Positions 1 through 12,514 of a stretch of DNA of 64,000 nucleotides are shown one piece after another. The notes beneath the pieces were generated by a model. The model was not told the DNA's origin. It saw only the letters and a list, made by a program, of their open reading frames with translations, and made no database searches. The position numbers were made by a program, and so were the translations under genes. Origin of the DNA: Adenophora triphylla var. japonica (lineage: Eukaryota > Streptophyta > Magnoliopsida > Asterales > Campanulaceae); assembly GCA_022495995.1 (NCBI GenBank), contig JAFEMH010002566.1:124001-188000 (forward strand). Reading direction: 5' to 3'. The stretch's first letter is position 1. The number at the start of each line of letters is the position of its first letter.

Positions 1-1500
1 ATGCAGATTTGCAAATTTTTAGAGAAACGGTACAATTATGTTAAGCGGTTGGACTTTAATGATAGTGGAGATTATTATGAATCTTCCACGATTAATGAGA
101 GTCTAGAAATTATTATTTACGCTATCTTAGTCCCAAAATGAATACTATCTTTTTCCTTAAAATAAAATCGATAATGAATTTCTATTCTCTAATAATTTTT
201 CTCTGAATGATTTTTTATATTATTATTTCTTCAAATTGCAGTAGTTGGAAAAATTAATTACTTTCACCAAAGTTGATTATATAATCAAAAGTTCATTATA
301 TAGTTACTTATGTAATCAAATCTATAATATAGTATTTTAAAGTCGGTCAAAATCCTCCGGGTGTGCCATATCGTGGGTAATAGGAATTCTTTGAATTTTT
401 TTGATTACAAGTGGGATGATCTTTCAAATTCTTGCAATACTTCGAATTCTACGTATTGATTGATACATTTCATCGATAAGTATAGATAAGTATAGTTATT
501 TAAATGAATAAATATAATATACTAATGTTACATATAATATAGAATTCTAAAAGTTCTAGTTAATGTACTAAAACTAACAACATAAAGACTAATTATTTAT
601 AATAGAAAAACTTCTATCTTTTTTATATATAATATTAGATTAGTATTATAGAAAAGAGTTTATAACTAATAGCGGCCTACGAAGTGCAAGAGACTCAGAA
701 GTTGAAAATTCACATATGATAGAAATTTGTGTTTTTTGGGTGATCAATAAGTGGATTAATCACAATTGCTAGAGTTTCCTCTCTCTCCAATAAAGCTCCG
801 TCTTTTCTCCTTCATGATTTTGTTATCTATTTTGCTTTTTCATCAAATCAACACGAATAAATTGCCCCCAGACCTAGGCAAGGTGAAGTTTTCTAAATTT
901 CTTAGCTGTGAAAATATCTTCGACTTGATTTTTAGTGGTGACTATATGTTGTTTGAATTGTATTTTAATATTCTTTTTGCAATTTATTTTGATATGAGTT
1001 TTTGTTTATTTAGATAGTTTCATGTAATCTAATTTATGACACGTTACTTCACAATATCGAATTCACATGGATCCTACATGTGAGGTCTTCTTCCTTTACT
1101 GTTTTTATATCATGAATTTTTTTATGATTTTAATCATGTTTGGAGATGGTGTTTATTTTGTTTTAAGGTGGTTGCAAAATTGGCATAATTGTTGACTATT
1201 TACATGGAAGTGGTTTACATATTATATGGTTTGCATTTGTCATTTTATGAAAATATGTTTAACTGTTTTGCAGAGTATTTTTGGTGATATAAGAGAAATT
1301 TCAAGAGTTATTTATTTGTGATGAAAGATAGATTATGCTAATTTCTCTTTTACATTTTTACATTTATTTGTTTTTTTATGTGTTTTATTTTTGTATGTAA
1401 ACTATTAGAAAAGATTTTAAATAAATTGATAAGTGTATATTATGACTATGAGAAAATTATGAGTTAATTTTGGATTTGCTATTAGTTTTAGTGGTTCTAA
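1..1500. other. AT-rich intergenic DNA, no gene seen
   Basis: Very AT-rich sequence without a coding stretch I would defend. The short ORF at 766-1017 is low-complexity, hydrophobic and has no recognisable motif. I see no tRNA, rRNA or clear repeat boundary here. Confidence 0.6.
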
Positions 1501-1508
1501 TATAAATT

Positions 1509-2187
1509 CCTACTACATCCGTCCCAAATATCATTTTTAAGAGGTATTTTTTATTTTGAATGATGCTTTCGTCCTTTTTTGTTTTCTTTTTCTTAGAAAA
1601 TTATCTTCATTTTTTATATGTTTGATTGTATATTTATTTGTTTATTTAATTTTGATCTTTTGGTATTTTCATCTTGACTTTGTTTTTTATCCAATTTTGA
1701 TTCAGAGTTTTATGATCATTAATCGTTAAAGCAATGTCAAAATCAAAACAATCAAGCATTGAATGAAAGCTAAAGGGAAAGAGAAAACGAACAATGAAGA
1801 ATTAGAATTATAGTTTGAAATAATTTAAATAATGATGTACATAGGCATGATTAGGCATGGCAAAAATTGTTTATTACCCACCAATCCGCCGGACTCAACT
1901 TAATAATTACCCAACTCAACTCAACTCAATTAATTTTGCGGGTTAAGATAGTTAACCCGCTTAACTCATTTAATTTTGCGAGTTGGGACGGGTTGGACAC
2001 GCTTCATCCCATTGCATTGTGTTGCTACATGCTTTGCTCTAATATGTTCGCCATCAATTTGCCCGACTACCATGTTATTCGAGAATCTTAGAAACGAATG
2101 ACAAACAACTTTTCAAATTTGTTTTTTATTAGCAGCGCAAATTGAAAAGAAAATGATCATTTATTTTGGATTTTGGGACGTAATGAG
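1509..2187. mobile_element. Candidate degenerate MITE
   Basis: The left side reads TACTACATCCGTCCCAAA near 1509 and the right side, read in reverse complement, TACTCATTACGTCCCAAA near 2187. This is the familiar TA + CTCCCTCCGTCCC pattern of plant Stowaway-like MITEs, here imperfect. The interior includes a GC-richer patch (about 1870-2010, repeats of CAACTCAACTCAA and GCGGGTTAAG). At nearly 680 bp it is long for a MITE, so this may be two unrelated ends. Confidence 0.35.
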
Positions 2188-2654
2188 TATTTTTTTTTAT
2201 ATTTTTTGAAATAGAAAGAATTACTACATTAACCGTTATACCATATTATTATTTTTTGCTTATAAAAATGTATGACAAAAATATTTTACTTTTTTTTTCT
2301 TGGAATCGGGAGATTTACTACATTAATGTTCTTTTTATCTTTTTTTTCTTCTTTGACTTGTATATGATTCTGGATTTTGATTTATTTGGATGAATTCATT
2401 GGACTTTTTTTGTTTTAATGTTGGCTCAATATAATTTTCTCTCTGTCTCTATCCCATAATAAATGCTTAATCTGTTTCATATGGGTGTGAATTTATTTCC
2501 TTTCTTATCCATCTCACTATGTGAATTTCTCAAATTTGCTTTTGATCGATAGAAAATTTGAAAATTTAACTTTTTGTCTTTCATTTTGGGACAAATTTGG
2601 AAATTTAATTTTTTGTCTTTTATTTTGGGACAAAGGTAGTACTAAAATTGAATA

Positions 2655-2941
2655 CTCCCTCCGTCCCAGCGAAAGAGCCATTTATTTCCTTTTTGGGCGT
2701 CCCATTTAAAAAGCCACTTTCCCAAAAAGGAAACCTTAAATCACTATTCTCTCCACTCATTCTCTCTCCTACTTTACTTTTACACTCACAACATTCTCTT
2801 TCTTACATCACCTCCCACTCATTCTCTCTCCTATTTAATTTTTCATACTCACAACATTTAAACTTTTTCTCTTTCCTACATCACATTTCTTATTTTGCGT
2901 GCCCGACTAATTTGATGGCTCTTTCGCTGGGACGGAGGGAG
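2655..2941. mobile_element. Stowaway-like MITE
   Basis: The 287-bp element is flanked by TA on both sides (2653-2654 and 2942-2943). Its terminal inverted repeats of about 27 bp match essentially perfectly: it starts CTCCCTCCGTCCCAGCG and ends with the reverse complement. The interior is AT/pyrimidine-rich and non-coding. Ends and TA duplication fit the Stowaway (Tc1/Mariner-derived) group. The near-perfect TIRs suggest a fairly recent insertion. Confidence 0.88.
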
Positions 2942-2967
2942 TATACAAGAATTAAAAAAAATATTAT

Positions 2968-3752
2968 TGAACGGTATAAACCTAAGTACGAATATGGGCT
3001 AGTTCGGGCAAGGCCCAAGTGAATTAGGCCCTAAACATAATCCTGCCAAGAATGATGTACGAGGAGGGAAATGGGCTTCTCTACCATCCTCGAAGTAAGC
3101 CTTCTCGTCATTCCACTAAGCTGACCTAGACTTAGTGGGCAAAATGAAGGACAACGATCCAAGAAAGAGGAAACCTCCCTCCAAGGCCGAGCTGAGCTCC
3201 CTTGACGACAACGAGGCTTCCTCGGCTGCCAAGTTGCCAGGAATAGGGCCTCCCCCAGTTCCTTCATATCTCTTTCCCGGCTCATCATAAATCAACTTGG
3301 TGACGATGACGAGGAGCGTCCTCCCCGACGTATCTACAGAGTTGCAGTTTATATCAGTCCTGTTCAAATAAGGACATTGAGCAGTTATAATATTTCTAGG
3401 ATTGTAACCACCTCTTATACAAATTCCTATCCGGCAAGGATTCAACAGATATAATCCTCTTATGATTCATATCTTATCTCTTAGCAATCCAATTTAACAT
3501 GGATTATACATTGCTATGCCTATAAATACAAGCAATAATTCTCATATTTTGGTACGTTATCTTTTGACCCTAAACTCTGTCAAATTGATTTCTCTCTCTC
3601 ACAAAGCAAATACTTACTCTCACGTCGGAGGGCCTTCGCCGGAGAAGCCTCGGCTTAGTTTACGTGTTTGTTTATCTATTTCAGACTGATCAATCGCTGG
3701 GATATAACCTATCGCCGGATTTGGACTAATCCGATTGTTTCTGGCAACATCA
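2968..3752 (+). mobile_element. Solo LTR of an LTR retrotransposon
   Basis: The 785-bp sequence starts TGAACGGTATAAACC and ends GGCAACATCA. It is flanked by identical 5-bp direct repeats ATTAT (2963-2967 and 3753-3757), the TSD expected of an LTR element. A TATA box (TATAAATA, 3521-3528) precedes a pyrimidine-rich stretch, as in an LTR promoter, which sets the + orientation. No internal gag-pol region follows, so this is a solo LTR left by unequal recombination between two LTRs. The short ORFs inside it are not genes. It lies 26 bp from the MITE at 2655-2941. Superfamily cannot be told without the interior. Confidence 0.82.
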
Positions 3753-4260
3753 ATTATTAATATGAAAAGTAAAACAGGACGAGTTAAAAATTTCTCTGTG
3801 GATTATAATTTTGATAAGTTAATGCATTTTATATTTAAAATAATATAATTATGAATGCATATGTACTACGCATTGTGCTTGCTGAGCTGAGTGATCCAAA
3901 CAAACACCAGGCACACTAGGCATACCACGTACGCATATGCTAGACATCAACCGGGAAACGGGTTGATCTATTGAACCCTCATTTAATTCGTATGATAAAT
4001 GGTTGAGACGAGTTGTGCTCTTATAAACCCGTTACTCGATTTAACCCGTAACCAGTTTTACTCTCATGCGATGCACGGATTATTTCATGCTACTCTAAGA
4101 CAGAAATTAAAGGAAAACAATAAAAAAGTGAAATTGATTTATACATTATGAAAAACTTTCTTAAACACTACATTATCAGTATCTATCAGATTAGTAGGGC
4201 TTATCAGCATTACAAATCAATATTTTAATGCCATCAGTTAGTTGCCACTCCAAACAAATC
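3753..4260. other. Intergenic DNA, no gene seen
   Basis: AT-rich spacer between the solo LTR and the foldback element. It contains a short GC-richer patch (about 3880-4080) with inverted fragments such as CAACCGGG/AACGGGTTG but no supported gene or element. Confidence 0.5.
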
Positions 4261-4268
4261 AAATCAAG

Positions 4269-4723
4269 GTACAAATTCCGTCTCACTTTAAATTACAAAA
4301 TAATTATTATTAATAAAAAACTAATAAAAATATTATTTTTTCCATCTCAAATAAATACTTTAAAAAATATACTTCTATAAAAAATTATCTTCTTCATTTC
4401 AAAAATAAATATTACTTTCGACTCAAAATGAATAACCAAAAAAATAATACTACATTTTTTATCCAAAAAAATGAGCATTACTTTCTTCATCCCAATGAAT
4501 ATTTTAAAAATTAATGTTCATTTTTTTGGACAAAAAATGTAGTATTATTTTTTGGTTATTCATTTTGAGTCGAAAGTAATATTTATTGTTGAAATGAAGA
4601 TTATAATTTTTTGTAAAAGTATATTTTTTAAAGTATTTATTTGAGATGGAAAAAATAATATCTATTTAGTTTTCTTTAATAATAATTACTATTTTATAAT
4701 TTAAAATGAGACGGAGTTTGTAC
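4269..4723. repeat. Foldback element, copy 1
   Basis: This is almost one continuous inverted repeat: the left half (GTACAAATTCCGTCTCAC at the start) is mirrored by the right half (ending GAGACGGAGTTTGTAC), each arm over 200 bp with a short AT-rich centre near 4490-4520. The arms would form a long hairpin. A related copy lies at 17839-18156. AATCAA-type bases beside both ends may be part of the arms or of a target duplication, so the exact edges are uncertain by about 8 bp. It is non-coding and MITE-like, superfamily not assigned. Confidence 0.75.
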
Positions 4724-4867
4724 GTTTGATTTAGTTTGGATCGATTGTGACCTTATGTTTTGATCAATTGTGATGTGGAATTATATATTTGGATCAATTG
4801 TGGTGTGTATTTATATAAAAGTGATTTAGCTCAAAATTCAAATTAACAAAAAAACAGACCAAGGATC

Positions 4868-4992
4868 AAAAAAGCAGACTAAGGATCGGTCAGCATGCTT
4901 AGGATCGGTAAGGTAATGTGGGGTGACCTCAAATTAACAAAAGCAAAAGCAGAGATCAAGGATCGGTAAGAGACCAAGGATCGGTAAGGTAA
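4868..4992. repeat. Clustered GGATCGGTAA motifs
   Basis: The motif AAGGATCGGT(A/C)A recurs four times within about 125 bp, twice followed by GGTAA, with AAAGCAGA copies between. The same GATCGGT core returns in the intergenic DNA on the other side of the Copia element (16780-18400), so this is a local repeat family. No function is evident. Confidence 0.6.
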
Positions 4993-5041
4993 CATGTAAT
5001 TACTGGTCACGTGATTTAATGTGCACATCCAAAAAATAATA

Positions 5042-5301
5042 CTCCCTCCGTTCCTAAATGTTTGTCCCATTTTTCCTTTTCCTTTGTCCCAAAAAGTTAG
5101 TCTCATTTTCAAAATTAAAGCTTCAAAATCACTAAATTTTCAAAACTTGTAACATTTAGGGACGGAGTATTATATAACGGCGGTGTATATTATCAATATT
5201 TTTCAAAGCGTTCGTAAAAATAAACAAAATTAAAGCTTCAAAATCACTAAATTAAAATGTTTGAAAAGTCAAATGGGACAAACATTTAGGAACGGAGGAA
5301 A
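5042..5301. mobile_element. Stowaway-like MITE, possibly composite
   Basis: It starts with TA then CTCCCTCCGTTCCTAAATG. It ends near 5301 with the reverse-complement pattern CATTTAGGAACGGAGG. A further copy of the same end (CATTTAGGGACGGAG, then TA) sits inside at about 5150-5169. A shorter element (5042-5167) may therefore be joined to, or nested with, a longer one. The interior repeats AATTAAAGCTTCAAAATCAC twice, consistent with duplication. Non-coding. Confidence 0.7.
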
Positions 5302-5460
5302 TACTACATTACAAACATTAATTGTAGAGGTCCATTGATTTGATACAATGCAACCGGTTAGGGAGTAATTGGTTATGGAGTAACCAGTCAAATCAACTAC
5401 CGTTACTGTTCTGGAACAATAAATAAATGAAGAGTCAAACCAAAGATATAAGCATGTTTG

Positions 5461-6226
5461 TGAAAGCGTGAGCTTTTTAGGGAACTACTTGTTTCCTTAT
5501 TTAATTTGACTTCTATTATAGTAAGAAGATTTTGAGACTTTCATGGAGATTTATAAGTATTCTACTTTGACTAGGAGATTGTAAATATAGTAAATATCTT
5601 TTATTTATGTACATAGTTTTATATTAGGACTAACCTACTAATATTTGATTTCCTTGTGAGTGTGTTTTATGTTTTCATATAGGAAAAGGAATCTCACAAA
5701 GGAAGAGGTCGATTGCATGAAGATCTTCTCAATGGTGCACTATAAATACAAGGCATTCAGCACAAAGAGAAGCTACGGATTTTAGAGAGAAAAATACACA
5801 TACTTCATAGCATTAAACCTTGTTGATTTTAGGTTGTGAGCTTACATCCGTAACTCACATCTAGGTTTTCATAAAGTTCTCTTGTTTTACTTCTGATTGA
5901 ATAGGTCCTACTTGGGAAAGGGGAGTTGTTCATATCGTAGAAGGTGATTAGAACTTGTTTAGTATTTTCATATTTTAGTTTTTCACTTATTTGTTTTTGT
6001 AAGAAACAAAAGTTTTTATAGTGAAAAGTTTTTGGGCGTAAGCCTAGTTTGCTGATCACACAGATCAGTAAGCGTAAATAACTCTTGAGTTATTGCATTT
6101 AATTTGCTTTTAATTACTTTATTCATTTGCATTATACGTGGATGTGTGGACGGTTGTGAGACACATCTGTACTCACATCCTTTGCCTATTGCGTGATCTA
6201 AGTTTCCTAGCTACACGAAACTTTCA
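5461..6226 (+). repeat. 5' LTR of the Sirevirus-like element
   Basis: A 766-bp LTR, collinear with the 3' LTR at a constant offset of 9579 bp. It holds the promoter and ends with a block rich in GATGTG/CACATC motifs (6138-6180). The differences from the 3' LTR are concentrated in the last 110 bp (around 6124-6152). Confidence 0.93.
5741..5748 (+). promoter_or_regulatory. TATA box of the Copia LTR promoter
   Basis: TATAAATA within CACTATAAATACAAGG, about 280 bp into the LTR, the expected place for the U3/R boundary. The same sequence is at 15320-15327 in the 3' LTR. Transcription would start about 30 bp downstream. Confidence 0.7.
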
Positions 6227-6227
6227 A

Positions 6228-6240
6228 TTGGTATCGAGCC
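6228..6240 (+). promoter_or_regulatory. Primer binding site (initiator tRNA-Met type)
   Basis: TTGGTATCGAGCC begins 2 bp after the 5' LTR. It resembles the common plant Copia site TGGTATCAGAGC, complementary to the 3' end of initiator tRNA-Met, but with a small change in the middle. It would prime minus-strand cDNA synthesis. Confidence 0.7.
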
Positions 6241-6285
6241 AACTCTCGATATATTGCGAGTGTTGATCCGTAAAGTGTAGTCATT

Positions 6286-8130
6286 ATGGAATGCCAAAAT
6301 CACCAAAATAGGCCTCTGTCTTGGATGGCACAAATTATTCTCTTTGGAAGTCTAAGATGCGAAATTACATCAAAAGTATTGATGAAAGGGCTTGGATGTG
6401 CATTCTTGTTGCATGGCAACCTCCTACTGTGGAGAAAAAGCCATCTTCTGGTGTTGGTGAGTCCTTTTTCGAAAGAAAACCTGAAGAACAATGGACTCTT
6501 GATGAAATACAAGCCGCAAATTACAATTCAAAAGCCATGGGTGCTATTTCCAGCCATGTTTACGGGAATATGTACAAGCTTATAACTAATGAGAGTATAG
6601 CCAAAGCTGCTTGGGATATTTTGCAAACTCAATGTGAGGGAGCACCAAGTGTGAAGGCTACCAGGTTTAGAATTTTAATGGATAGGTTTGAGTTACTTCG
6701 AATGGAAGAAAGCGAGGACATTGTGTCATATCTTTGCTAAGATTCATGAGATTTCAAATGAATGCACAAGTCTAGGAGAATCTATCTCCAATGCAAGACT
6801 TGTGAGTAAGATTCTAAGGACCTTACCCGAGAGGTTTAACATTAAAGTAGCCGTGATTGAAGAAACAAAGGACACAAACACGTAGGTCTTGACACAATCA
6901 TAGGAATCTTGACTGTGTTTGAGCTTAACCTTGAGGCTCGGAAAAAGAACAAAACACACAGTCTTGCCCTTAAAAGTGCTTCTTTGCTCTACCAAAAGAG
7001 CTTGTGGAATTATCCTCTGAAATTGACAAGTCTAATCTTGAAGATGAGGATGTAGCTTTGATTTCAAAGAAATTCAGTTCTATCTTGAAAAATAGAAGGA
7101 TAAGCAAATTCCCTAATAGACCTACTTCGATCTGCTGAAAAGCCAAAACCTAGCAACGACTGGATTCAAGAAACCAAGTTTTGAAAACAAATCATGCGAA
7201 TCTGTCCAATGTAGAGCATGTCGTGGCTATGGTCATTATGCAAATGAGTGTGCTAACACACTTAAAAAAAGGGAATGAGCTTAACTTGCTACCCTTAGTG
7301 ACGGTGAGGATGAGGAAGAAGAAGTGGCTAATATGTCTGTCTTAAATTGCCATTACGTGTTTAATGCCTTTTACGAGATATAGAAGAATATACTCCTGAA
7401 AATCCCTTGGATGTGGGCTCGGTTGTGTACACATCTGGTGTCACATCTGAACCGGAGTCTTGAAGCTTGTTTCTCGTAAAGGAGATTCAGATGATGAAGA
7501 TGAAGAAAGGGACATTCCCTATGAGGAACTTTTTGCCACATACAAGGAGCTGCATACAGATTGGATGAAAAGATTGGACAAAATTGAGGTACTTGTTAAG
7601 GTAAACAAATCTCTTTCTGATAAATTGGCTGCTTGTGAAGATGAAAAAGCTGTACTTTCAAAAGAAAATGATGCTCAAAAGGATACCATTGCAAGACTAG
7701 AAGTCCTTGTGACCAAAAGAGAAGTTGACCTTGAAAAATTCAAGAATGAATGTGAAAAGGCTGAAAATACTTTCACTAAGTTAAACAAAAGTAAAATGAA
7801 AATGGAAGAAGCTTTTTCTGTAGGTCAACGTGACAAAACTGGTTTGGGTTTTGAAAATAATTTTGTAAAGGAGGGATGTAAGGCTTCTACCTCAAAAAGT
7901 GTGAAAAAACAAGCTTTTAAAGAAAAAGTCATTCTGAGTGAGAAGAGACCTAGGAAGAGGCATTACATTTGCCATTACTGCCTAGCTCCTGGTCACATTA
8001 GGCCCTTCTGTTACAAACTCAAGGCTGATAAAAAAACTGGTCACTTCAATCGGCCTCGGATGTGTGAGAAGATGTATGCACATCCTAACACACATCCTGT
8101 CAATCCGAGACCTCTGCAACCCAAAAGAAA
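6286..8130 (+). pseudogene. gag: Copia gag (frameshifted)
   Basis: Gag forms the virus-like particle and binds the RNA. The start is typical for Copia gag (DGTNYSLWKSKM at 6324-6359, then UBN2-like sequence to 6740), but the ATG at 6286 and this stretch are in different frames. After a break near 6735 the gag continues (EISNECTSLGESISNARLVS). A CX2CX4HX4C zinc knuckle (CRACRGYGHYANEC) lies at 7210-7251. From 7460 a long charged coiled coil (heptad-rich, to about 7820) leads to a second zinc knuckle (CHYCLAPGHIRPFC, 7970-8011). Two knuckles separated by a coiled coil fit Sirevirus gag. At least three frame changes or stops make it non-functional as it stands. Confidence 0.85.
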
Positions 8131-8145
8131 AGCGTTAAACAGTGG

Positions 8146-11100
8146 GTGGCCAAACCAATTACCACCTGCAATGTTGTTTACTCTTCCCTCAAGAGTACTG
8201 TCTCTGGCTCTTGGTATTTTGATAGTGGGTGCTCTAGGCACATGACTGGAAACCAACCAGACCTTCTTGATTATGAAGTGATAAATGGAGGGAAAGTAAA
8301 TTTTGGTGGAGGTGCTCAAGGAAAGATTGTTGGGAAAGGAACCCTGGATGTTAAGGGTCTCCCAAAATTGCACAATGTGTACCATGTGGAAGGCTTGAAA
8401 GCCAACCTAATAAGCATCGATCAAGCGTGTGATGATGACCTATGTGTGAAGTTTGATAAGCACTTGTGTGAAGTATTTGATAAGGATAATAAATGTGTGT
8501 TTACTGGTCCTAGATCTGCTGACAATTGTTACCAATTTGGTGACAATCTTTCTTGCCTAAGCTCAAAAGCTAATGATGTCAATCTGTGGCACCAAAAATT
8601 AGGGCATGCTAGCTGTAGAACTCTGGAAGAACTTCAAAGGTTTGAAGCTATTAAAGACCTCCCTAAACTGAACTTCAAGAACCCTGATGTCTGTGGTTCA
8701 TGTCAAAAGGGAAAACAAACAAAAGCATCACATAAAAAGGTCCAACAATGCTCCACAACTAGATGTTTGGAGATGATTCACACTGATTTAATGGGACCTA
8801 TTGAAGTAGAAAGCTTTGGTAGGAAAAAGTATGCCTTTGTGTGTGTTGATGATTATTCTAGGTACACTTGGGTAATGTTCTTAAGAGAAAAGTCGAAACA
8901 ATTGGAGAATTCAAGAATTGGTACAAAAGGGTGAGAAACCTTTATGGCCTTAAGGCTTAAGAATAAGGTCGACCATGGCACCGAATATGAGAATCAAATG
9001 TTCACCAATTTTTGCAATTCTAAGGGAATCACTCATGAGTTTTACGCACCAATCACCCCACGGCAAAATGGCATTCTTTGAAAGAAAGAATAGAACCTTG
9101 CAAGAAATGGCTAGGGTCATGCTAAGTTCTAAAAACTTGTCCAAGAAGTTTTGGGCGAAGCTTTAAACACCGCTTGCCACATTGGCGATAGGGTGTTTTT
9201 AAGGATTGGTAACCTTGTCACCCCATATCAAATCCTCCTTGGAAAGAAACCAAGCTGTGAAATATTTTCATGTGTTTGGATGTGTTTGTTATATTCTCAA
9301 TGATAGAGAATACTGTCCAAGTTTGATTCAAAGAGTGACAAAGCAATTTTCATGGGCTATTCCACTAATAGTAGAGCTTACGAGTTTTCAATCTCAAAAC
9401 TAAGACCATTATGGAATCTGCTAATGTTAAATTTGATGACTCACTTGATCTTAATCTCAAGGCTTAGAGGATAATGTTTCGGGTTGCTTCTTTGGGTGGA
9501 AGGATGAAGAAAGCAGTCTTGAAAAATCAAAAGAAGCTTCCAGATCTTGATAAAAATGTTGAACTGATAAGGATGTAACCAAGGATGTGGACACATCTGC
9601 CTCCACATCTGAACCCACATCTGCTCCCACATCCACTCAAACTCCTGTAATCGAGGACAGTTCCTCGATTCGATCAGGATGATGCTCCAGAAGGTAATGT
9701 GAATGGGTGTGTGGATAGATCAAAGGATATTCCTTCTAAGATCCAGAAAAACCACCCCACTTCACAAGTTGTGGGAGATGTGCATGCACAAGTGAGAACT
9801 AGACAAAAGGACAAAGTTGATTATAGAAAGATGGCTGGTTTATGGAGTTGCTCCTCAGCATACTCCCAGGTAAGTTTCTGTTGTTTTGTTTCAAAAATTG
9901 AACCTAAGAATGTTCTTTGAAGCATTGAAAGATCTTGATGGATTATGGCTATGCAAGATGAACTAATTCAATTTGAAAAGAATGAGGTATGGACTCTTGT
10001 TCCTAGACCCTCACATGGTAATGTCATAGGAACCAAATGGATTTTCAAGAACAAAACTGATGAGCAAGGTGTGATAACTAGAAATAAAGCTAGGCTAGTT
10101 GCTCAAGGTTATACTCAAATTGAGGGAATTGATTTTGAGGAGACTTTTGCCCCTGTTGCAAGAATTGAGTCCATTAGGCTTCTGTTAGCCATTGCTTGTT
10201 ATCTCAAGATTACTCTTCATCAAATAGATGTTAAGAGTGCTTTTTTAAATGGAATATTAAATGAGGAAGCCTATGTTGAACAACCTAAAGGCTTTGTGGA
10301 CTCCAAATATCCTAACAATGTGTATAAGCTAAAGAAAGCTCTGTATGGGCTAAAGCAAGCCCCTAGAGCTTGGTATGGTAGGTTGACTGACCATTTGCTT
10401 CAACTAGGATTCAAGAGAGGTGAGGTTGACAAAACCTTGTTTGTGAGGAGAAATAAGAAGGAGATTCTTGTGGCACAAATCTATATAGATGACATTGTGT
10501 TTGGATCAAATTCTGATCCAATGCTAGCTGAATTTGTGGATAGCATGACTTCCACATTTGAGATGAGTATGGTAGGTGAGTTGAACTTTTTCTTAGGTTT
10601 ACAGATTAAGCAATTCTAAGATGGCATGTTCATTTCACAGTCTAAGTATGCCAAGAATCTTGTGAAAAAGTTTGAGCTTGAACACTCTTCACATCAAAGA
10701 ACCCCAATGGGATCTTCCCAAAAGCTAAGTCATGATTCTGATGGTGAGAGTGTTGATCAAACCCTTTATAGAAGCATGATTGGAAGTCTGCTTTACCTCA
10801 CTGCAAGTAGACCTGACATTATGTACAGTGTGTGTCTCTGTGCTAGATACCAAGCCAACCCTAAAGTGTCCCATCTTAAAGCCTTGAAAAGAATCATTAG
10901 GTATGTGAGTGGAACTGTGAACCTAGGTCTGCATTACTCTAAAGAAACAAACACCAATTTGGTTGGGTACACTGATTCTGATTGGGCTGGAAATAGTGAT
11001 GATAGAAAGAGTACCACTGGTGGATGTTTCTACCTAGGAAATAACCTTGTGTCTTGGTATAGTAGAAAGCAAAATTGTGTATCTTTATCCACTGCCGAAA

Positions 11101-11421
11101 TTTGAATATGTTGCCCTTGGGAGTTGCTGCACACAATTACTTTGGATGAATCAAATGTTGAAAGATTATGGATTGAATAGCAATGTTTTGACTGCTTTTT
11201 GTGATAACAAAAGTGCCTTGGACATATCTAAAAATCCTGTCCAACATTCTAGAACAAAGCACATTGATATTAGACATCATTTCATTAGAGATCTTGTAGA
11301 ACAAAAAACTGTGTGCGGAATTTGTTGGGATGAAAATCAATTGGCTGATATATTTACAAAGGCATTAGATTTGGAGAGATTTTCCTCCTTGAGGAAGTCT
11401 CTTGGCTTGTGTGATATCTAA
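8146..11421 (+). pseudogene. pol: Copia pol: protease, integrase, RT, RNase H (broken)
   Basis: Protease shows WYFDSGCSRHMTGN with the catalytic Asp at 8221-8223. The integrase zinc domain has WHQKLGHAS and later CGSCQKGKQTK, then core motifs HTDLMGPI and VDDYSRYTW (to about 8900) and, in another frame, FERKNRTLQEM (about 9075-9115). After a decayed linker (9170-9940), RT runs from 9945 ([33 protein letters not shown]) with the catalytic YIDD at 10482-10493. An in-frame TAA at 10617-10619 interrupts RT; RNase H follows (SRPDIMYSVC, YTDSDWAG) and changes frame near 11090-11105 within the SLSTAE motif, ending at 11421. The enzymes would copy and integrate the element, but this copy cannot make an intact polyprotein. 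Confidence 0.9.
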
Positions 11422-12514
11422 GGTTGTGAGACCAAATGTGTCTCACATCCTCTAACACATCTGTATATTAGATTAACCGAAGAAAAAAAAAACATGCATT
11501 TGCACGAAATTTCTCAGTGTGGTCACTTGTGAGTCTTCATCTTTGACATTATTTTTTGATCACTTAATTGTGAGCACTTCCTGTTCATGTCATCTTTTGA
11601 TGACTTGATATAACCTTCCTAGGTATCTCACAGTGGGTGCTATAAAAGGAAAAAAAATATATATATATATGTGAGAAACAGCTGCTTCACCCTTAATATG
11701 AAGCCATACCGTTGTGATCAAGTGATTTTCATAAGAAAACTTGAAATCAAACTTGATAAGATCATTGGGAAAAAGGGCTATCTTTGGGATCAAGTAAAGT
11801 GAAAGCTACTCACAATGCAAAAATCCACAACAAAAAATTGGTGGATGCATCCTAGAGGCTGTGCAGATTGGATTATTGCTCATTGACTTTTTGTGATCTA
11901 AATGTGTCCCCATATGTGACTCACATCCTATGCCACATCCATAAGCTGAGAATATTTCCATCACCTGTGTGTTTGCATCATGCTAGGCATATTGCATTTT
12001 TTAGGACATATAGGAGCTTTGTAAATATGCTAGTTAATTAATTTTCTTTCCTAGTTCATTCTTCGATTATATAGGTTTTTGATCTCCAATATCTTTCATG
12101 AAAGAAAAAGGTGTGTATCAATCCTTGTTTGAAAAGGTTGGAAAATTCTTTTGGGATTCTGTTTTATTTAAAGATATAACCAAACTATTTTTGTTTCCAT
12201 AAAAATCTAACAAAATCTTGGTTTATTTTAATCCCCTATTTTCTTGGAAGGTGATTGTGTGTGGTAACCTCAAAGGTTTCTAGCCGTTGGAGATCTCTTA
12301 AGGATTTTGTGCTGTGTTAAACCTTTTTGGAGAAGGTTTCCTAATTCTATTAGGAAAGGGGGAGCTGTGAGTATTTATGAGACCTCACATCCGTCCCATC
12401 CCCCATAAACCTTGATAAAACCCTTTGTTCTTCCTTTCTCCTTGCACACAATTACACACACATTGCTTTAATTTCTTCATTAACTGTTCCACCTAACCCA
12501 ATTCGTCAAATCAA
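11422..12514 (+). other. Non-coding stretch between pol and the extra ORF
   Basis: About 1.1 kb without coding potential. It contains three GATGTG/CACATC motif clusters (11424-11464, 11900-11940, 12364-12396), an ATATATAT run (11657-11671) and a purine tract GAAAGGGGGAG (12354-12364). The last 90 bp are pyrimidine-rich and look like a plant 5' leader. How the downstream ORF is expressed (spliced RNA or an internal promoter) cannot be told from the sequence. Confidence 0.6.

Noticed and set aside
766..1017. 83-codon ORF
   Set aside because: Hydrophobic, Phe/Leu-rich translation of AT-rich DNA, no motif and no splice or promoter context.
3031..3445. Minus-strand ORFs of 85 and 109 codons
   Set aside because: They lie inside the solo LTR, overlap each other and show no motif.
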